Shown here: one piece after another, positions 46,849 to 56,019 of the stretch
Layout of the letters: each line of letters begins with the position of its first letter
How positions within the stretch are numbered: the first letter of the stretch is position 1
Assembly: GCF_900102525.1 (NCBI RefSeq)
Contig: NZ_FNBZ01000006.1
Coordinates: 186,001 to 250,000 of the forward strand
Reading direction: 5' to 3'
DNA: 64,000 nucleotides
DNA from: Allobosea robiniae
Lineage (GTDB): Bacteria > Pseudomonadota > Alphaproteobacteria > Rhizobiales > Beijerinckiaceae
Made by a program: the position numbers and the translations under genes
Notes under the pieces: generated by a model
What the model saw: only the letters and a program-made list of their open reading frames with translations
Told to the model about the DNA's origin: nothing
Databases searched by the model: none

Positions 46849-47079
46849 TCAGTTCCCGCTGGCCGCCCGTCGACGCCGTGTCGGCGCGCGTCTCCGCTCG
46901 AAAGCGCCAGCCTCCTGCAGCCGCAGCAATCCGTAGCCGAGCATGGCGAAGGCTGTCGCCGGCGCGCCCAGCCGCGAGACCAGCATAGTCAGGCCGACGG
47001 CGACCGGGCGGGGGTAACGGCCGGAGGCCGCTTCGACGGCAAACCAGGCCCCGAGGGCATGGACCAAGAGTTTCATCAT
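46849..47079 (-). CDS. small membrane protein, function unknown
   Basis: Hypothetical protein of 76 residues with one or two hydrophobic segments (about 4-20 and 28-52, LTMLVSRLGAPATAFAMLGYGLL) and a strongly basic C-terminus (RRRAPTRRRRAA). A short AGGA sequence precedes the ATG at 47079. It is convergent with popZ. No family is recognised. Confidence 0.5.
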   Translation of the reverse strand: MMKLLVHALGAWFAVEAASGRYPRPVAVGLTMLVSRLGAPATAFAMLGYGLLRLQEAGAFERRRAPTRRRRAASGN

Positions 47080-47104
47080 CGCATCCTGCTCGTCGTTGCG
47101 GGGG

Positions 47105-47590
47105 TCAGAGGGAAACCTTGCGGTTTTCGCCGAGGTCAGGCTTGGCGCCGGTCAGGGCGGCCGCAGCCATCTTGACGCTGGTGACGATCTTGCCGGGGCT
47201 GTCCCAGAATTCCGCCATGCTCGGCCGGACGCGCAGCACCCGGATGTTCGGGTCGTTCTCGTCGTCCCAGAACGCCCGGTTGCTCGCATCCCAGAGGTCA
47301 TGCACGCGCTGGCGGTCGTCGAGCACGGTCGCGGTTCCCGTCACCGAGAGATAGCGCTGGCTATCGGTATCGGCGAAGGCGACGCAGACATTGTCGTTGA
47401 TCTGGATCTCGTCGTCCTTGTGGTGGCGGCGGTCGGTCAGGAAATAGATCGCATCATCCGCGCGTTCGCCATGGGCGTGCATCGGCCTGGCACGCAATTC
47501 ATCGCCCTGACCGTCATGGGTCACGAGCATCGCGAACTTGATCGAATCGATCAGGTCCCAGACCCGTATCTGGTCGCTGTGGTGAGGCAT
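47105..47590 (-). CDS. pyridoxamine 5'-phosphate oxidase-like general stress protein
   Basis: FMN-binding split-barrel protein of 161 residues, general-stress (PNPOx-like) subfamily. KFAMLVTHDGQGDELRARPMHAHG is the characteristic N-terminal strand-turn segment, followed by VCVAFADTDSQRYLSVTGTATVLDD and a conserved C-terminal IRVLRVRPSMAEFWDS. Such proteins bind flavin or F420 but their reaction is mostly unknown. The start ATG 47590 follows GGGAGAG. Upstream on the same strand an EcfG-type promoter (47632-47656) fits control by the general stress response. Confidence 0.88.
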   Translation of the reverse strand: MPHHSDQIRVWDLIDSIKFAMLVTHDGQGDELRARPMHAHGERADDAIYFLTDRRHHKDDEIQINDNVCVAFADTDSQRYLSVTGTATVLDDRQRVHDLWDASNRAFWDDENDPNIRVLRVRPSMAEFWDSPGKIVTSVKMAAAALTGAKPDLGENRKVSL

Positions 47591-47631
47591 GTCGCTCTCC
47601 CTGCTGGCTGTCGTTGGCTGCTGCTTGGTCC

Positions 47632-47656
47632 AACGGGGCGCGGCGCGGCTGGTTCC
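47632..47656 (-). promoter_or_regulatory. EcfG-type general stress promoter for the PPOX-like gene
   Basis: On the minus strand GGAAC (47656-47652), a 16-bp spacer and CGTT (47635-47632) match the alphaproteobacterial EcfG consensus exactly. It lies about 40 bp upstream of the ATG at 47590. Confidence 0.8.
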
Positions 47657-47679
47657 GTCGCAAAGGCCTCGAGCGAAGC

Positions 47680-47704
47680 GGAACCACTCGGCGTTTCGCG
47701 CGTA
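47680..47704 (+). promoter_or_regulatory. EcfG-like promoter for dps
   Basis: GGAAC (47680-47684), a 16-bp spacer and CGTA (47701-47704), one mismatch from CGTT. It lies 80 bp upstream of the dps ATG and back-to-back with the canonical EcfG promoter on the other strand. Confidence 0.62.
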
Positions 47705-47784
47705 TGAGGAAAGGCGTGCCGGCATCGGCCCCGCGCCGACGTCACGACGTCGCTCCGATAGTCCTTCTCGATATGGGGTTTGCC

Positions 47785-48324
47785 ATGGCCAAGACCGCAG
47801 CCAAAGCCGCGCCACGTAGCGCACCGAAGAGCGCGACGACGGGAAGGGTGGTCAAATCCAGCCGGATCGACCTGGCCTCGAACACCAAGACCAAGGTCAT
47901 CGGCCTGCTCAACGAGCGCCTCGCTGACGGCATCGACCTCTCGCTGCTGACAAAGCAGGCACACTGGAACCTGAAGGGCCCGGGCTTCATCGGCATCCAC
48001 CTGATGCTCGATGGTTTCCGCGCCGAGCTCGACACCCATGTCGACACGGTCGCCGAACGCATCGCCCAGCTTGGCGGCATCGCTTTCGGCACGACGCAGA
48101 CCACGGCCCAGTCGACCTCGCTCAAGCCCTATCCGACCGAGATCGTCGCCGTTCCGGACCATCTCGCGGCGCTGATCGAGCGCTATGCCGCTACCGCCAA
48201 CAAGGTCCGCGAGGCGATCGACGCCTGCGACGAGGCCGGCGATGCCGATACCGCCGATATCCTGACCGCCTATTCCCGCATGCTCGACAAGTCGCTCTGG
48301 TTCCTGCAGTCGAACCTCGCCTGA
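47785..48324 (+). CDS. dps: DNA starvation/stationary phase protection protein Dps
   Basis: Ferritin-like dodecameric miniferritin of 179 residues that oxidises and stores iron and protects DNA. The ferroxidase centre at the dimer interface is present: KQAHWNLKGPGFIGIHLMLD and DTHVDTVAERI. A lysine/alanine-rich N-terminal tail (MAKTAAKAAPRSAPKS) of about 20 residues precedes the core and probably binds DNA. The ATG at 47785 was chosen; an in-frame ATG four codons upstream (47773) is equally spaced from a weak ribosome-binding site. It diverges from the PPOX-like gene. Confidence 0.94.
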   Translation: MAKTAAKAAPRSAPKSATTGRVVKSSRIDLASNTKTKVIGLLNERLADGIDLSLLTKQAHWNLKGPGFIGIHLMLDGFRAELDTHVDTVAERIAQLGGIAFGTTQTTAQSTSLKPYPTEIVAVPDHLAALIERYAATANKVREAIDACDEAGDADTADILTAYSRMLDKSLWFLQSNLA

Positions 48325-48420
48325 GGTGCGTGCAGAATGGCCGCGTATCATCGAAAACGTTGACGCGCGGCCCGTGCATGGGTTCTTAAGGCGCGAGACC
48401 TTTTTGGCCCATGATTTTCC

Positions 48421-48446
48421 GGCCGGGGCAGGTTCCCCGGCCTTTC
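48421..48446 (+). terminator. hairpin between dps and valS, probable dps terminator
   Basis: GGCCGGGG (48421-48428), loop CAGGTT and CCCCGGCC (48435-48442), followed by TTTCT. It lies about 97 bp after dps and 22 bp before the valS ATG. Confidence 0.55.
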
Positions 48447-48463
48447 TGCGTTCGAGCGATGCG

Positions 48464-51283
48464 ATGATGGACAAGACTTTCGAACCGGCCGCCGTCGAGG
48501 CCCGGATCAGCAAGGCCTGGGACGAGGCGCAGGCCTTCAAGGCGGGCAGGGGGGCGGCACCCGGTGCCGAGCCCTATTGCATCGTGATCCCGCCGCCGAA
48601 CGTCACCGGTTCGCTGCATATGGGCCACGCGCTCAACAACACGCTGCAGGACGTGCTCTGCCGCTTCGAGCGCATGCGCGGCAAGGACGTGCTCTGGCAG
48701 CCCGGCACCGACCATGCCGGCATCGCGACGCAGATGGTCGTCGAGCGCAAGCTCGCCGCCGAGAACCGCACCGACCGGCGCAGCATGGGCCGCGAGGCCT
48801 TCCTCGCCGAGGTCTGGAAGTGGAAGGCGGAGTCGGGCGGCACGATCTTCAATCAGCTCCGCCGGCTCGGCGCCTCATGCGACTGGTCGCGCGAGCGCTT
48901 CACCATGGACGAGGGGCTCTCGGCCGCCGTCCTCAAGGTCTTCGTCGGCCTGCACAAGCAGGGGCTGGTCTACCGCGCCAAGCGGCTGGTGAACTGGGAT
49001 CCGAAATTCCAGACGGCGATCTCCGACATCGAGGTGCTGCAGCTCGAGAAGAACGGCTCGTTCAAATGGCAGCGCGGCGGCGAGGAGGCTTTCGACGCAG
49101 CCAAGCTCGACAAGGTGCTCAGCCGCGACCCGAACGGCCATCTCTATTATTTCAACTACCCGCTCGAAGGCGTGGCCTACGATGCGGACGACGCTTCGAC
49201 CTTCATCACGGTCGCGACGACGCGCCCCGAGACGATGCTGGGCGATACCGGCGTCGCGGTTCATCCCGAGAACGAGACGATCGGTCGCCTGATCGGCCGC
49301 AACGCCGTGCTGCCGCTTGTCGGCCGCGTCATCCCGATCTTCGGCGACGACTATGCCGATCCCGAGAAGGGCACCGGCGCGGTCAAGATCACGCCGGCGC
49401 ATGATTTCAACGATTTCGAGGTCGGCAAGCGCCACCAGCTCGACGTCATCAACATCCTCGATGGCGAGGCGCGTATCCTCCTCGCCGGGAACGAGGAGTT
49501 CCTGGCCGGTGCGACGCCCGAGGCCGAGACGATGGCCCTCGACGGTGCCGATCGCTTCGCCGCGCGCCGCCGCGTCGTCGAGATGATGGCCGCCCGCGGC
49601 CTGCTCGCGAAGGTCGAGCCGCACGCCCACACCGTGCCGCATGGCGACCGTTCCGACGTCGTCATCGAGCCCTGGCTGACCGACCAGTGGTATGTCGACG
49701 TCAAACCGCTGGCCGAGCGTTCGATCAAGGCGGTCCGCGACGGCCGCACCAAGATCACGCCGGAAAACTGGACGAAGATCTATTACGACTGGCTGGAGAA
49801 TATCGAGCCCTGGTGCGTCTCGCGCCAACTCTGGTGGGGCCACCAGATCCCGGCCTGGTTCGGGCCGGACGGCGAGGTCTTCGTCGCCGAGTCGGAAGCA
49901 GAAGCACAGACGCTGGCGATGGCGCATTACGGCGACACCGTCGCGCTGAAGCGTGACGAGGACGTGCTCGACACCTGGTTCTCTTCGGCGCTCTGGCCGT
50001 TTTCGACCCTGGGCTGGCCGGAAGAGACCCCCGAGCTGAAGCGCTACTATCCGACGGCGACGCTCGTCACGGGCTTCGACATCATCTTCTTCTGGGTCGC
50101 TCGGATGATGATGATGGGCCTCAACTTCATGGACGAGGTGCCGTTCCGCGACGTCTACCTTCACGCGATGGTTCGCGATGAGAAGGGCGCGAAGATGTCG
50201 AAGTCGAAGGGCAACGTCATCGACCCGCTGACGCTCGTCGACACCTATGGAGCGGACGCGCTGCGCTTCACCTTCGCGGCGATGGCGGCGCAGGGCCGCG
50301 ACATCAAGCTCAGCACGCAGCGCGTCGAGGGCTATCGCAACTTCGCGACCAAGATCTGGAACGCCGCGCGCTTCGCCGAGCTGAACGGCTGCGCGCGAGC
50401 GGAAGGCTTCGATCCGGCATCCGTCAAGCAACCGCTCAACCGCTGGATCCTCAGCGAAGCCGCGCAGGCGGCCGAGGAGATCGCGGCCGGCATCCCGAGC
50501 TTCAGGTTCAACGAGGCGGCGGGCGCGGCCTATCGCTTCGTCTGGAACCAGTTCTGCGACTGGTATCTTGAGCTTGCCAAGCCCGTGCTGCAGGGCGAGG
50601 GCGTCGATGCCGCGGCGCGGGCCGAGACGCAGGCGACGGTGGCTTATGTCATCGACCTGATCTGCCAGCTCCTGCATCCGTTCATGCCGTTCCTCACCGA
50701 GGAGCTCTGGGCGCAGAAGGCCGAGGCCGGCGCACCGCGCAAGCTTACGGAGGGCGACGCCTCGCTGGTCTGCCTGACCCGCTGGCAGAACCTCTCGGCC
50801 CTCAAGGACGCCGCGGCAGAAGCCGAGATCGGTTTCGTCGTCGACCTGATCTCGGACATTCGCTCGGTGCGTTCGGAAGTGAACGTTCCGGCCGGCACGC
50901 AGGCACCGCTCGTTCTCGTCAATGCCTCGGCTGCGACGCGCGCGGCGATCGAAAGCTGGCGGCCGATGATCGAGCGGCTGGCGCGCATCTCCGACATCGC
51001 CTTCGAGGCGGCGGCGCCGGGTCAGTCGGCCCAGATCATCGTGCGCGGCGAGGTCGCGGCGCTGCCGCTGGCCGGGCTGATCGACCTCGATGCCGAGCGT
51101 ATGCGCCTGACCAAGGAACTCGCCAAGCTCGACCAGGACATCGCAGTCGTCGAGAAGAAGCTCGGCAACCCCGATTTCATGGCCCGCGCGCCGGACGAGA
51201 TCGTCGAGGAGAATCGCGAGCGCAAGGCTGCGGCCGAGGCCCGCAAGCTCAAGGTCGCGGAGGCGCTGACGCGGCTGGCCTGA
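48464..51283 (+). CDS. valS: valyl-tRNA synthetase
   Basis: Class I aminoacyl-tRNA synthetase charging tRNA-Val, 939 residues. HMGH (in PPPNVTGSLHMGHAL) and KMSKS (GAKMSKSKGN) mark the catalytic core; the CP1 editing domain (about 200-400, with ATTRPETMLGDTGVAVHPE) and the C-terminal coiled-coil tail typical of ValRS (LAKLDQDIAVVEKKLGNPDFM) are intact. The ATG pair at 48464/48467 is the natural start; the 46 residues that extend to 48326 lie upstream of a terminator-like hairpin. It is a single gene. Confidence 0.97.
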   Translation: MMDKTFEPAAVEARISKAWDEAQAFKAGRGAAPGAEPYCIVIPPPNVTGSLHMGHALNNTLQDVLCRFERMRGKDVLWQPGTDHAGIATQMVVERKLAAENRTDRRSMGREAFLAEVWKWKAESGGTIFNQLRRLGASCDWSRERFTMDEGLSAAVLKVFVGLHKQGLVYRAKRLVNWDPKFQTAISDIEVLQLEKNGSFKWQRGGEEAFDAAKLDKVLSRDPNGHLYYFNYPLEGVAYDADDASTFITVATTRPETMLGDTGVAVHPENETIGRLIGRNAVLPLVGRVIPIFGDDYADPEKGTGAVKITPAHDFNDFEVGKRHQLDVINILDGEARILLAGNEEFLAGATPEAETMALDGADRFAARRRVVEMMAARGLLAKVEPHAHTVPHGDRSDVVIEPWLTDQWYVDVKPLAERSIKAVRDGRTKITPENWTKIYYDWLENIEPWCVSRQLWWGHQIPAWFGPDGEVFVAESEAEAQTLAMAHYGDTVALKRDEDVLDTWFSSALWPFSTLGWPEETPELKRYYPTATLVTGFDIIFFWVARMMMMGLNFMDEVPFRDVYLHAMVRDEKGAKMSKSKGNVIDPLTLVDTYGADALRFTFAAMAAQGRDIKLSTQRVEGYRNFATKIWNAARFAELNGCARAEGFDPASVKQPLNRWILSEAAQAAEEIAAGIPSFRFNEAAGAAYRFVWNQFCDWYLELAKPVLQGEGVDAAARAETQATVAYVIDLICQLLHPFMPFLTEELWAQKAEAGAPRKLTEGDASLVCLTRWQNLSALKDAAAEAEIGFVVDLISDIRSVRSEVNVPAGTQAPLVLVNASAATRAAIESWRPMIERLARISDIAFEAAAPGQSAQIIVRGEVAALPLAGLIDLDAERMRLTKELAKLDQDIAVVEKKLGNPDFMARAPDEIVEENRERKAAAEARKLKVAEALTRLA

Positions 51284-51437
51284 CCCGGGGTATCGCATTC
51301 CGGTCACGCCCGTGTCGTCAAATTGACGCTGATCCAAGAGAGGACTCGCATTCCCATGCGGACCCCGCTTAGATGCGCCCGACGCAAACCCGTCATGCAG
51401 AATGTGTGACGGCACAAGGACCGGCTGTTCAGAACCC

Positions 51438-52019
51438 ATGCTCAAGCGAGCCTATGACTGGTGCGTTTCCTACGCCTCCCATCCCGCGGCCCCCTGGCTG
51501 CTCTTCGGCCTCACCTTCATTGAAAGCTCGTTCAGCCCGCTGCCGCCGATTCCGCTGCTGATTCCGATGTGCATCGCCCGGCCGGACCGGGCCTGGTTTT
51601 ATGCCGGCATCTGCTCGCTAGGTGCCGTGCTCGGCGGCTATCTCGGCTATGCCATCGGGGCGCTGCTTTACGAGTCGGTCGGCGCCTGGCTGATCGGCAT
51701 CTACGGGCTGCAGGACAAGGCCGCTACCCTGATCGCGACCTCGCAGGACTACTGGTTCTGGGTGCTCGTGACCAAGGGCCTGACGCCGATCCCGTTCAAG
51801 ATCGTCACGATCATGTCCGGCTTCCTGCATTTCGACCTGTGGAAGTTCACCATCGGCATGGTCGTCTCGCGCGCGACCTTCTTCCTGATGATCGCGGTGG
51901 CCTTGCGTTTCTACGGCGACGACATCCGCATCTTCATCGAGAAGCACCTGCCGATGACGGCGCTGGCCCTTGTCGTGGTCATCGTCGGCGGCTTCTTCGT
52001 GCTGCCGATGGTGCTGTAA
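51438..52019 (+). CDS. DedA/YqaA-family membrane protein
   Basis: Membrane protein of 193 residues, SNARE-associated (VTT) family; family members support membrane lipid transport or envelope integrity. The segments FIESSFSPLPPIPLLIPMC, LGAVLGGYLGYAIGALL and a KGLTPIPFKIVTIMSGFLH motif, with conserved glycines and the P-x-P-x-K segment of the amphipathic re-entrant loop, identify the YqaA subgroup. There are about five hydrophobic segments. The start ATG 51438 follows a short purine stretch; the gene stands alone. Confidence 0.88.
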   Translation: MLKRAYDWCVSYASHPAAPWLLFGLTFIESSFSPLPPIPLLIPMCIARPDRAWFYAGICSLGAVLGGYLGYAIGALLYESVGAWLIGIYGLQDKAATLIATSQDYWFWVLVTKGLTPIPFKIVTIMSGFLHFDLWKFTIGMVVSRATFFLMIAVALRFYGDDIRIFIEKHLPMTALALVVVIVGGFFVLPMVL

Positions 52020-52302
52020 GTAGCCGTTACGTCACCCCGCCGCCCTGAACTTTGTGACATCGGCGCAACACCCGGACGGGAACGGTGCCCGGCACCCCAG
52101 CGACCTCCACAATCGCCGCGAAGCCGCCACAAACGAAGCCCAGCAAAACGCTGCGTTAAGTGCCTGAGATATATCGAAATCGGGAGTAACGCGCCGGTCC
52201 TTGAACGGTTCCGGACGGTTTTCGGGTTTTCGGGGGCGCGATTGCTCCCGGTAGGCGTGGCGTGGCACATCTTCGCGCCGTGCTGATCGGGGGACAGGGC
52301 GA
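52020..52302. other. intergenic region between yqaA-like and ilvD genes
   Basis: About 280 bp with no gene and no clear riboswitch or attenuator; only GC-rich promoter-type sequence. Confidence 0.4.
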
Positions 52303-54039
52303 GTGGCGATGGACGGGCGTGTGTACGACAAGTCGAGGCTGCCGAGCCGCCATGTGAGCGTCGGCCCGGCCAAGGCCCCGCACCGCTCCTATTATTACGC
52401 GATGGGCATGACCGCGAAGCAGATCGCGCAGCCCTTCGTCGGCGTCGCCTCCTGCTGGAACGAGGCGGCCCCCTGCAACATCTCGCTGATGCGCCAGGCC
52501 CAGGCCGTGAAGAAGGGCGTCGCCTCCGCCAGCGGCACGCCGCGCGAATTCTGCACCATCACCGTCACCGACGGCATCGCCATGGGCCACCAGGGCATGA
52601 AGTCGTCGCTGGCCTCGCGCGAGGTCATCGCCGACTCCGTCGAACTGACCATGCGCGGCCATTGCTACGATGCGCTCGTCGGCCTCGCCGGCTGCGACAA
52701 GTCGCTGCCGGGCATGATGATGGCGATGGTGCGCCTCAACGTGCCCTCGATCTTCATCTATGGCGGCTCGATCCTGCCCGGCACCTTCAAGGGCCGCCCC
52801 GTGACCGTGCAGGACGTCTTCGAGGCGGTCGGCAAGCATTCGGTCGGCGCGATGTCCGATGAGGACCTGAAGGAACTCGAGGAGGCTGCCTGCCCCTCGG
52901 CCGGCTCCTGCGGCGCCCAGTTCACGGCCAACACCATGGCGACGGTCGCCGAGGCGATCGGGCTCGCGCTGCCCTATAGCTGCGGCGCGCCGGCGCCCTA
53001 CGATGTCCGCGACACCTTCTGCTACACCGCCGGCGAGATGGTGATGGAGCTGATCGCGAAGAACATCCGCCCGCGCGACATCGTCACCCGCAAGGCGCTG
53101 GAGAACGCCGCGATGGTCGTCGCCGCGACCGGCGGCTCGACCAACGGCGCGCTGCACCTGCCGGCGATCGCGCATGAATGCGGCATCGATTTTGACCTGT
53201 TCGAGGTCGCCGAGATATTCAAGAAGACCCCCTATATCGCCGACCTGAAGCCGGGCGGAAAATACGTCGCCAAGGACATGTTCGAGGTCGGCGGCATTCC
53301 GCTGGTGATGAAGAGCCTGCTCGATGCCGGCTACCTGCACGGCGACTGCATGACCGTCACCGGCCGCACCATCGCCGAGAACATGGCCTCGGTGAAGTGG
53401 AACGACCAGCAGGACGTGGTCTATCGCGCCGACAAGCCGATCACGGTCACCGGCGGCGTCGTCGGCCTGCAGGGCAATCTGGCGCCGGAAGGCGCGATCG
53501 TGAAGATCGCCGGCATGTCCGAGGATCAGCTCGTCTTCACCGGCCCGGCCCGCTGCTTCGACCGCGAGGAGGACGCCTTCGAGGCCGTCCGGAACCGGAC
53601 CTACAAGGAAGGCGACGTCCTCGTCATCCGCTACGAGGGCCCCAAGGGCGGCCCCGGCATGCGCGAGATGCTGTCGACCACCGCGGCACTCTACGGCCAG
53701 GGCATGGGCGACAAGGTCGCGCTGATCACCGATGGCCGCTTCTCCGGCGCCACACGCGGCTTCTGCGTCGGCCATGTCGGGCCTGAAGCCGCTGTCGGCG
53801 GCCCGATCGGCCTGATCCGCGACGGCGACATCATCGAGCTCGACGCCATCACAGGAAAGCTCGCAGTCCGCCTTTCTGATGCCGAACTTGAGTCGCGTCG
53901 TAAAAGCTGGGCGCCGCGAAAGACCGACTACAATTCCGGCGCGCTGTGGAAATACGCGCAGACCGTCGGCTCCGCCAAAGGCGGTGCCGTCACCCACCCA
54001 GGAGGGGCGGCCGAAACCCATTGCTATGCGGATATCTAG
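52303..54039 (+). CDS. ilvD: dihydroxy-acid dehydratase
   Basis: Enzyme of branched-chain amino acid and CoA-pathway biosynthesis, 578 residues; [2Fe-2S] or [4Fe-4S] dehydratase of the IlvD/Edd family. Three cluster ligands are visible: [11 protein letters not shown] (C52 region), [12 protein letters not shown] and [17 protein letters not shown]. The remaining motifs, including [15 protein letters not shown] and the C-terminal [15 protein letters not shown], are those of IlvD rather than sugar-acid dehydratases or Edd, though some sugar-acid dehydratases are close. The start is GTG 52303; ATG 52309 is almost equivalent. It overlaps the Sel1-repeat gene by 14 bp. Confidence 0.9.
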   Translation: MAMDGRVYDKSRLPSRHVSVGPAKAPHRSYYYAMGMTAKQIAQPFVGVASCWNEAAPCNISLMRQAQAVKKGVASASGTPREFCTITVTDGIAMGHQGMKSSLASREVIADSVELTMRGHCYDALVGLAGCDKSLPGMMMAMVRLNVPSIFIYGGSILPGTFKGRPVTVQDVFEAVGKHSVGAMSDEDLKELEEAACPSAGSCGAQFTANTMATVAEAIGLALPYSCGAPAPYDVRDTFCYTAGEMVMELIAKNIRPRDIVTRKALENAAMVVAATGGSTNGALHLPAIAHECGIDFDLFEVAEIFKKTPYIADLKPGGKYVAKDMFEVGGIPLVMKSLLDAGYLHGDCMTVTGRTIAENMASVKWNDQQDVVYRADKPITVTGGVVGLQGNLAPEGAIVKIAGMSEDQLVFTGPARCFDREEDAFEAVRNRTYKEGDVLVIRYEGPKGGPGMREMLSTTAALYGQGMGDKVALITDGRFSGATRGFCVGHVGPEAAVGGPIGLIRDGDIIELDAITGKLAVRLSDAELESRRKSWAPRKTDYNSGALWKYAQTVGSAKGGAVTHPGGAAETHCYADI

Positions 54040-54979
54040 CTCAACCATAGCATGCCTGTTCCTGTTGCTGGGTGGCCATCAGGCCGCCCAGGCGCAGGAT
54101 TTCTCAGGCGCCAAGCCGCTGCCGCCGCGCGCCATTCCGGGCGGGGCGCTGCCGGAGCCTGACGATTCCGTGCCCGGCGGCTCGGACGCTGCGGCCATCG
54201 CTCCCGGCCCCAATACGCCGACCGCCCATACCGCGCTGCCGCTCGTGCCCTTCACCAGCGCGCGCGACGCACTCAAGGCCTGGATGCGCGATTCCACGGC
54301 CGGCAACAAGGTCGGTGCCGTCCGCGCGCTCGAATACGCGGCCTCGCAGGGCCATCTCACGGCGCAGTACAAGCTCGGCCGGATGTATGCCGGCGGCGAG
54401 GGCGTCCCGGCCAATGATCTCAAGGCTTTCGAGTATTTCTCGAAGATTGCGGACGAGAATGCCGATGCGATGCCCGGTACGGCCGACGCCCGGCTCGTCG
54501 GCAGCGCCTTCGTCGCGCTCGGCAATTACTTCTCGGACGGCATCAAGGGCAGCTATGTGAAGCCCAATCCCGACCGTGCCTTCGACATGTTCCATTACGC
54601 CGCTTCCTATTTCGGCGACCCGGACGGCCAGTACAATCTCGCCCGCCTCTACATGACCGGGCAGGGCGCCAGCCGCGATCGTCGTCAGGCCGCCCGCTGG
54701 ATGAAGCTCGCGGCCGAGAAGGGCCACGCGCCCGCCCGCGCCGCCTTCGGCGAAATGCTTCTGCGCGGCGGCGAGGGCGTGCCCCGTCAGCCGGTTCTCG
54801 GGCTGATGTGGCTCGCCATGGCCCGCGAGGGCGCCGATCCGACCCGCGAGGCCTGGATCATCGAGCGGCACGACGTGGCTTTCGCGGCCGCCTCGGCGAG
54901 TGACCGCTCGGCAGCTCTGGCCCTGATCGAGCGCCAGCATCTGGTCAACTCGCGCAACGGCAACGCCGTCCAGAACTGA
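54026..54979 (+). CDS. secreted Sel1-repeat (TPR-like) protein
   Basis: Periplasmic or membrane-associated protein of 317 residues. The signal peptide [19 protein letters not shown] ends near residue 23; a proline-rich linker (about 24-75) follows, then Sel1-like repeats ([39 protein letters not shown] and [20 protein letters not shown]), usually scaffolds for protein-protein contact. It starts inside the end of ilvD (14-bp overlap, different frame) and is probably translationally coupled to it despite an unrelated function. No catalytic motif is seen. Confidence 0.87.
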   Translation: MRISSSTIACLFLLLGGHQAAQAQDFSGAKPLPPRAIPGGALPEPDDSVPGGSDAAAIAPGPNTPTAHTALPLVPFTSARDALKAWMRDSTAGNKVGAVRALEYAASQGHLTAQYKLGRMYAGGEGVPANDLKAFEYFSKIADENADAMPGTADARLVGSAFVALGNYFSDGIKGSYVKPNPDRAFDMFHYAASYFGDPDGQYNLARLYMTGQGASRDRRQAARWMKLAAEKGHAPARAAFGEMLLRGGEGVPRQPVLGLMWLAMAREGADPTREAWIIERHDVAFAAASASDRSAALALIERQHLVNSRNGNAVQN

Positions 54980-54990
54980 GCAGAAATACT

Positions 54991-55088
54991 GTCATTCTCG
55001 GGCGAAGCGAAGCGCAGACCCGAGAAGCTCTTGCACGATGAGGCGCCTCTCCGTCCTGAGATGCTTAGGACTCAAGCCCGGGCATGAC
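54991..55088 (-). repeat. palindromic intergenic repeat, copy 3 (inverted)
   Basis: Begins GTCATTCTCGGGCGAAGCGA and ends AAGCCCGGGCATGAC, the reverse orientation of the elements at 24448 and 28592 (their arms ATTCTCGGGT...CCCGAGAATGAC and GTCATGCTCGGGCTTGA appear in the opposite order). It lies between convergent genes, after the Sel1 gene. Confidence 0.8.
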
Positions 55089-55103
55089 GTCCGGTTTCTG
55101 CCC

Positions 55104-55883
55104 TCAGTGCAATTCGATCATCACCGGGACATGGTCCGAGGGCTTGTCCCAGCCGCGGACATGCTTGGCGATCCTGACGCCCGACAGCCTGTCCGCCGCT
55201 TGCGGCGAGAGCAGCAGATGGTCGATGCGGATGCCGTTGTTCCGCTGCCAGGCGCCGGCCTGATAATCCCAGAACGTGTAGAGCCCGGGCGCATCGGTCG
55301 TGCTGCGCAGGGCCTCGGTCAGACCGAGATTGACGAGCCCGCGGAAGGCGGCACGCGTCGGCGGCAGGAACAGCGCATCGCTCACCCAGGCAGCGGGATC
55401 GCGGGCGTCGCGCGGCTCGGGGATGACGTTGTAGTCGCCCGCCAGCACCAGCGGCTCCTCATGCTCCATGAGCATGCGGGCATGGGCGGTCAGCCTCTGC
55501 ATCCAGCCGAGCTTGTAGGGGTATTTCTCGGTGTTGGGCGGGTTGCCGTTCGGCAGGTAGATCGAGGCGACGCGGACCACGCCATCGCCGAGCGGCAGAA
55601 CGCCCTCCAGATAGCGCGCCTGCTCGTCGCCATCGTCGCCCGGCAGGCCGCGCCGGACATCCTCCAGCCGCGAGCGGCTGAGGATCGCGACGCCATTGAA
55701 GGTCTTCTGCCCGTGGGTCTCGACCTGCCAGCCGGCAGCCTCGATCTCGGCGCGCGGGAAATCGGCGTCCACGCATTTGATCTCCTGCAGGCAGAGCGCA
55801 TCGGGCTCGGCCTCCTTCAGGAAGTCGAGGAGATGGCCGAGGCGCTGCCTGACCGAATTGACGTTCCAGGTGGCGATCCGCAC
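55104..55883 (-). CDS. xth: exodeoxyribonuclease III
   Basis: Metal-dependent AP endonuclease/3'-5' exonuclease of base-excision repair, 259 residues, EEP family. MRIATWNVNS (read from GTG 55883), CLQEIKC with the catalytic glutamate (E34), the GDYNVIP segment with aspartate, RIDHLLLS and the C-terminal SDHVPVMIEL with the essential histidine are all present. The GTG start fits the conserved N-terminus exactly; the longer frame to 56450 does not code for anything recognised. It lies downstream of a strong terminator that ends the upstream BA14K-like gene. Confidence 0.95.
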   Translation of the reverse strand: MRIATWNVNSVRQRLGHLLDFLKEAEPDALCLQEIKCVDADFPRAEIEAAGWQVETHGQKTFNGVAILSRSRLEDVRRGLPGDDGDEQARYLEGVLPLGDGVVRVASIYLPNGNPPNTEKYPYKLGWMQRLTAHARMLMEHEEPLVLAGDYNVIPEPRDARDPAAWVSDALFLPPTRAAFRGLVNLGLTEALRSTTDAPGLYTFWDYQAGAWQRNNGIRIDHLLLSPQAADRLSGVRIAKHVRGWDKPSDHVPVMIELH

Positions 55884-55960
55884 GAGACGCTCCGATTCAA
55901 GACGAGCCGCAGGATAAGCGGCACGGTCGCCGTCATGGCAAGCCGGTTTCGACCGCAAAC

Positions 55961-55993
55961 AAAAAACTCCCCGCATCGCTGCGGGGAGTTCTT
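55961..55993 (-). terminator. Rho-independent terminator of the BA14K-like gene
   Basis: AACTCCCCGCA-TCGC-TGCGGGGAGTT (55965-55990) is a perfect 11-bp stem. On the minus strand it is followed by a run of T, 30 bp past the stop of the gene ending at 56020. Confidence 0.9.
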
Positions 55994-56019
55994 GTCTGCG
56001 ATCGCGCTGTCGCCTGCTG

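Noticed and set aside
48326..48463. 46-residue N-terminal extension of ValS
   Set aside because: It would run through a terminator-like hairpin and is not part of the family; ATG 48464 gives the normal N-terminus.
48875..51445. 856-residue open frame on the minus strand opposite valS
   Set aside because: No recognisable domain and antisense to a complete ValRS; open only because of high GC.
52156..54048. 630-residue open frame on the minus strand opposite ilvD
   Set aside because: Antisense shadow; Gly/Ala/Asp/Arg-rich with no motif, while the plus strand encodes a full IlvD.
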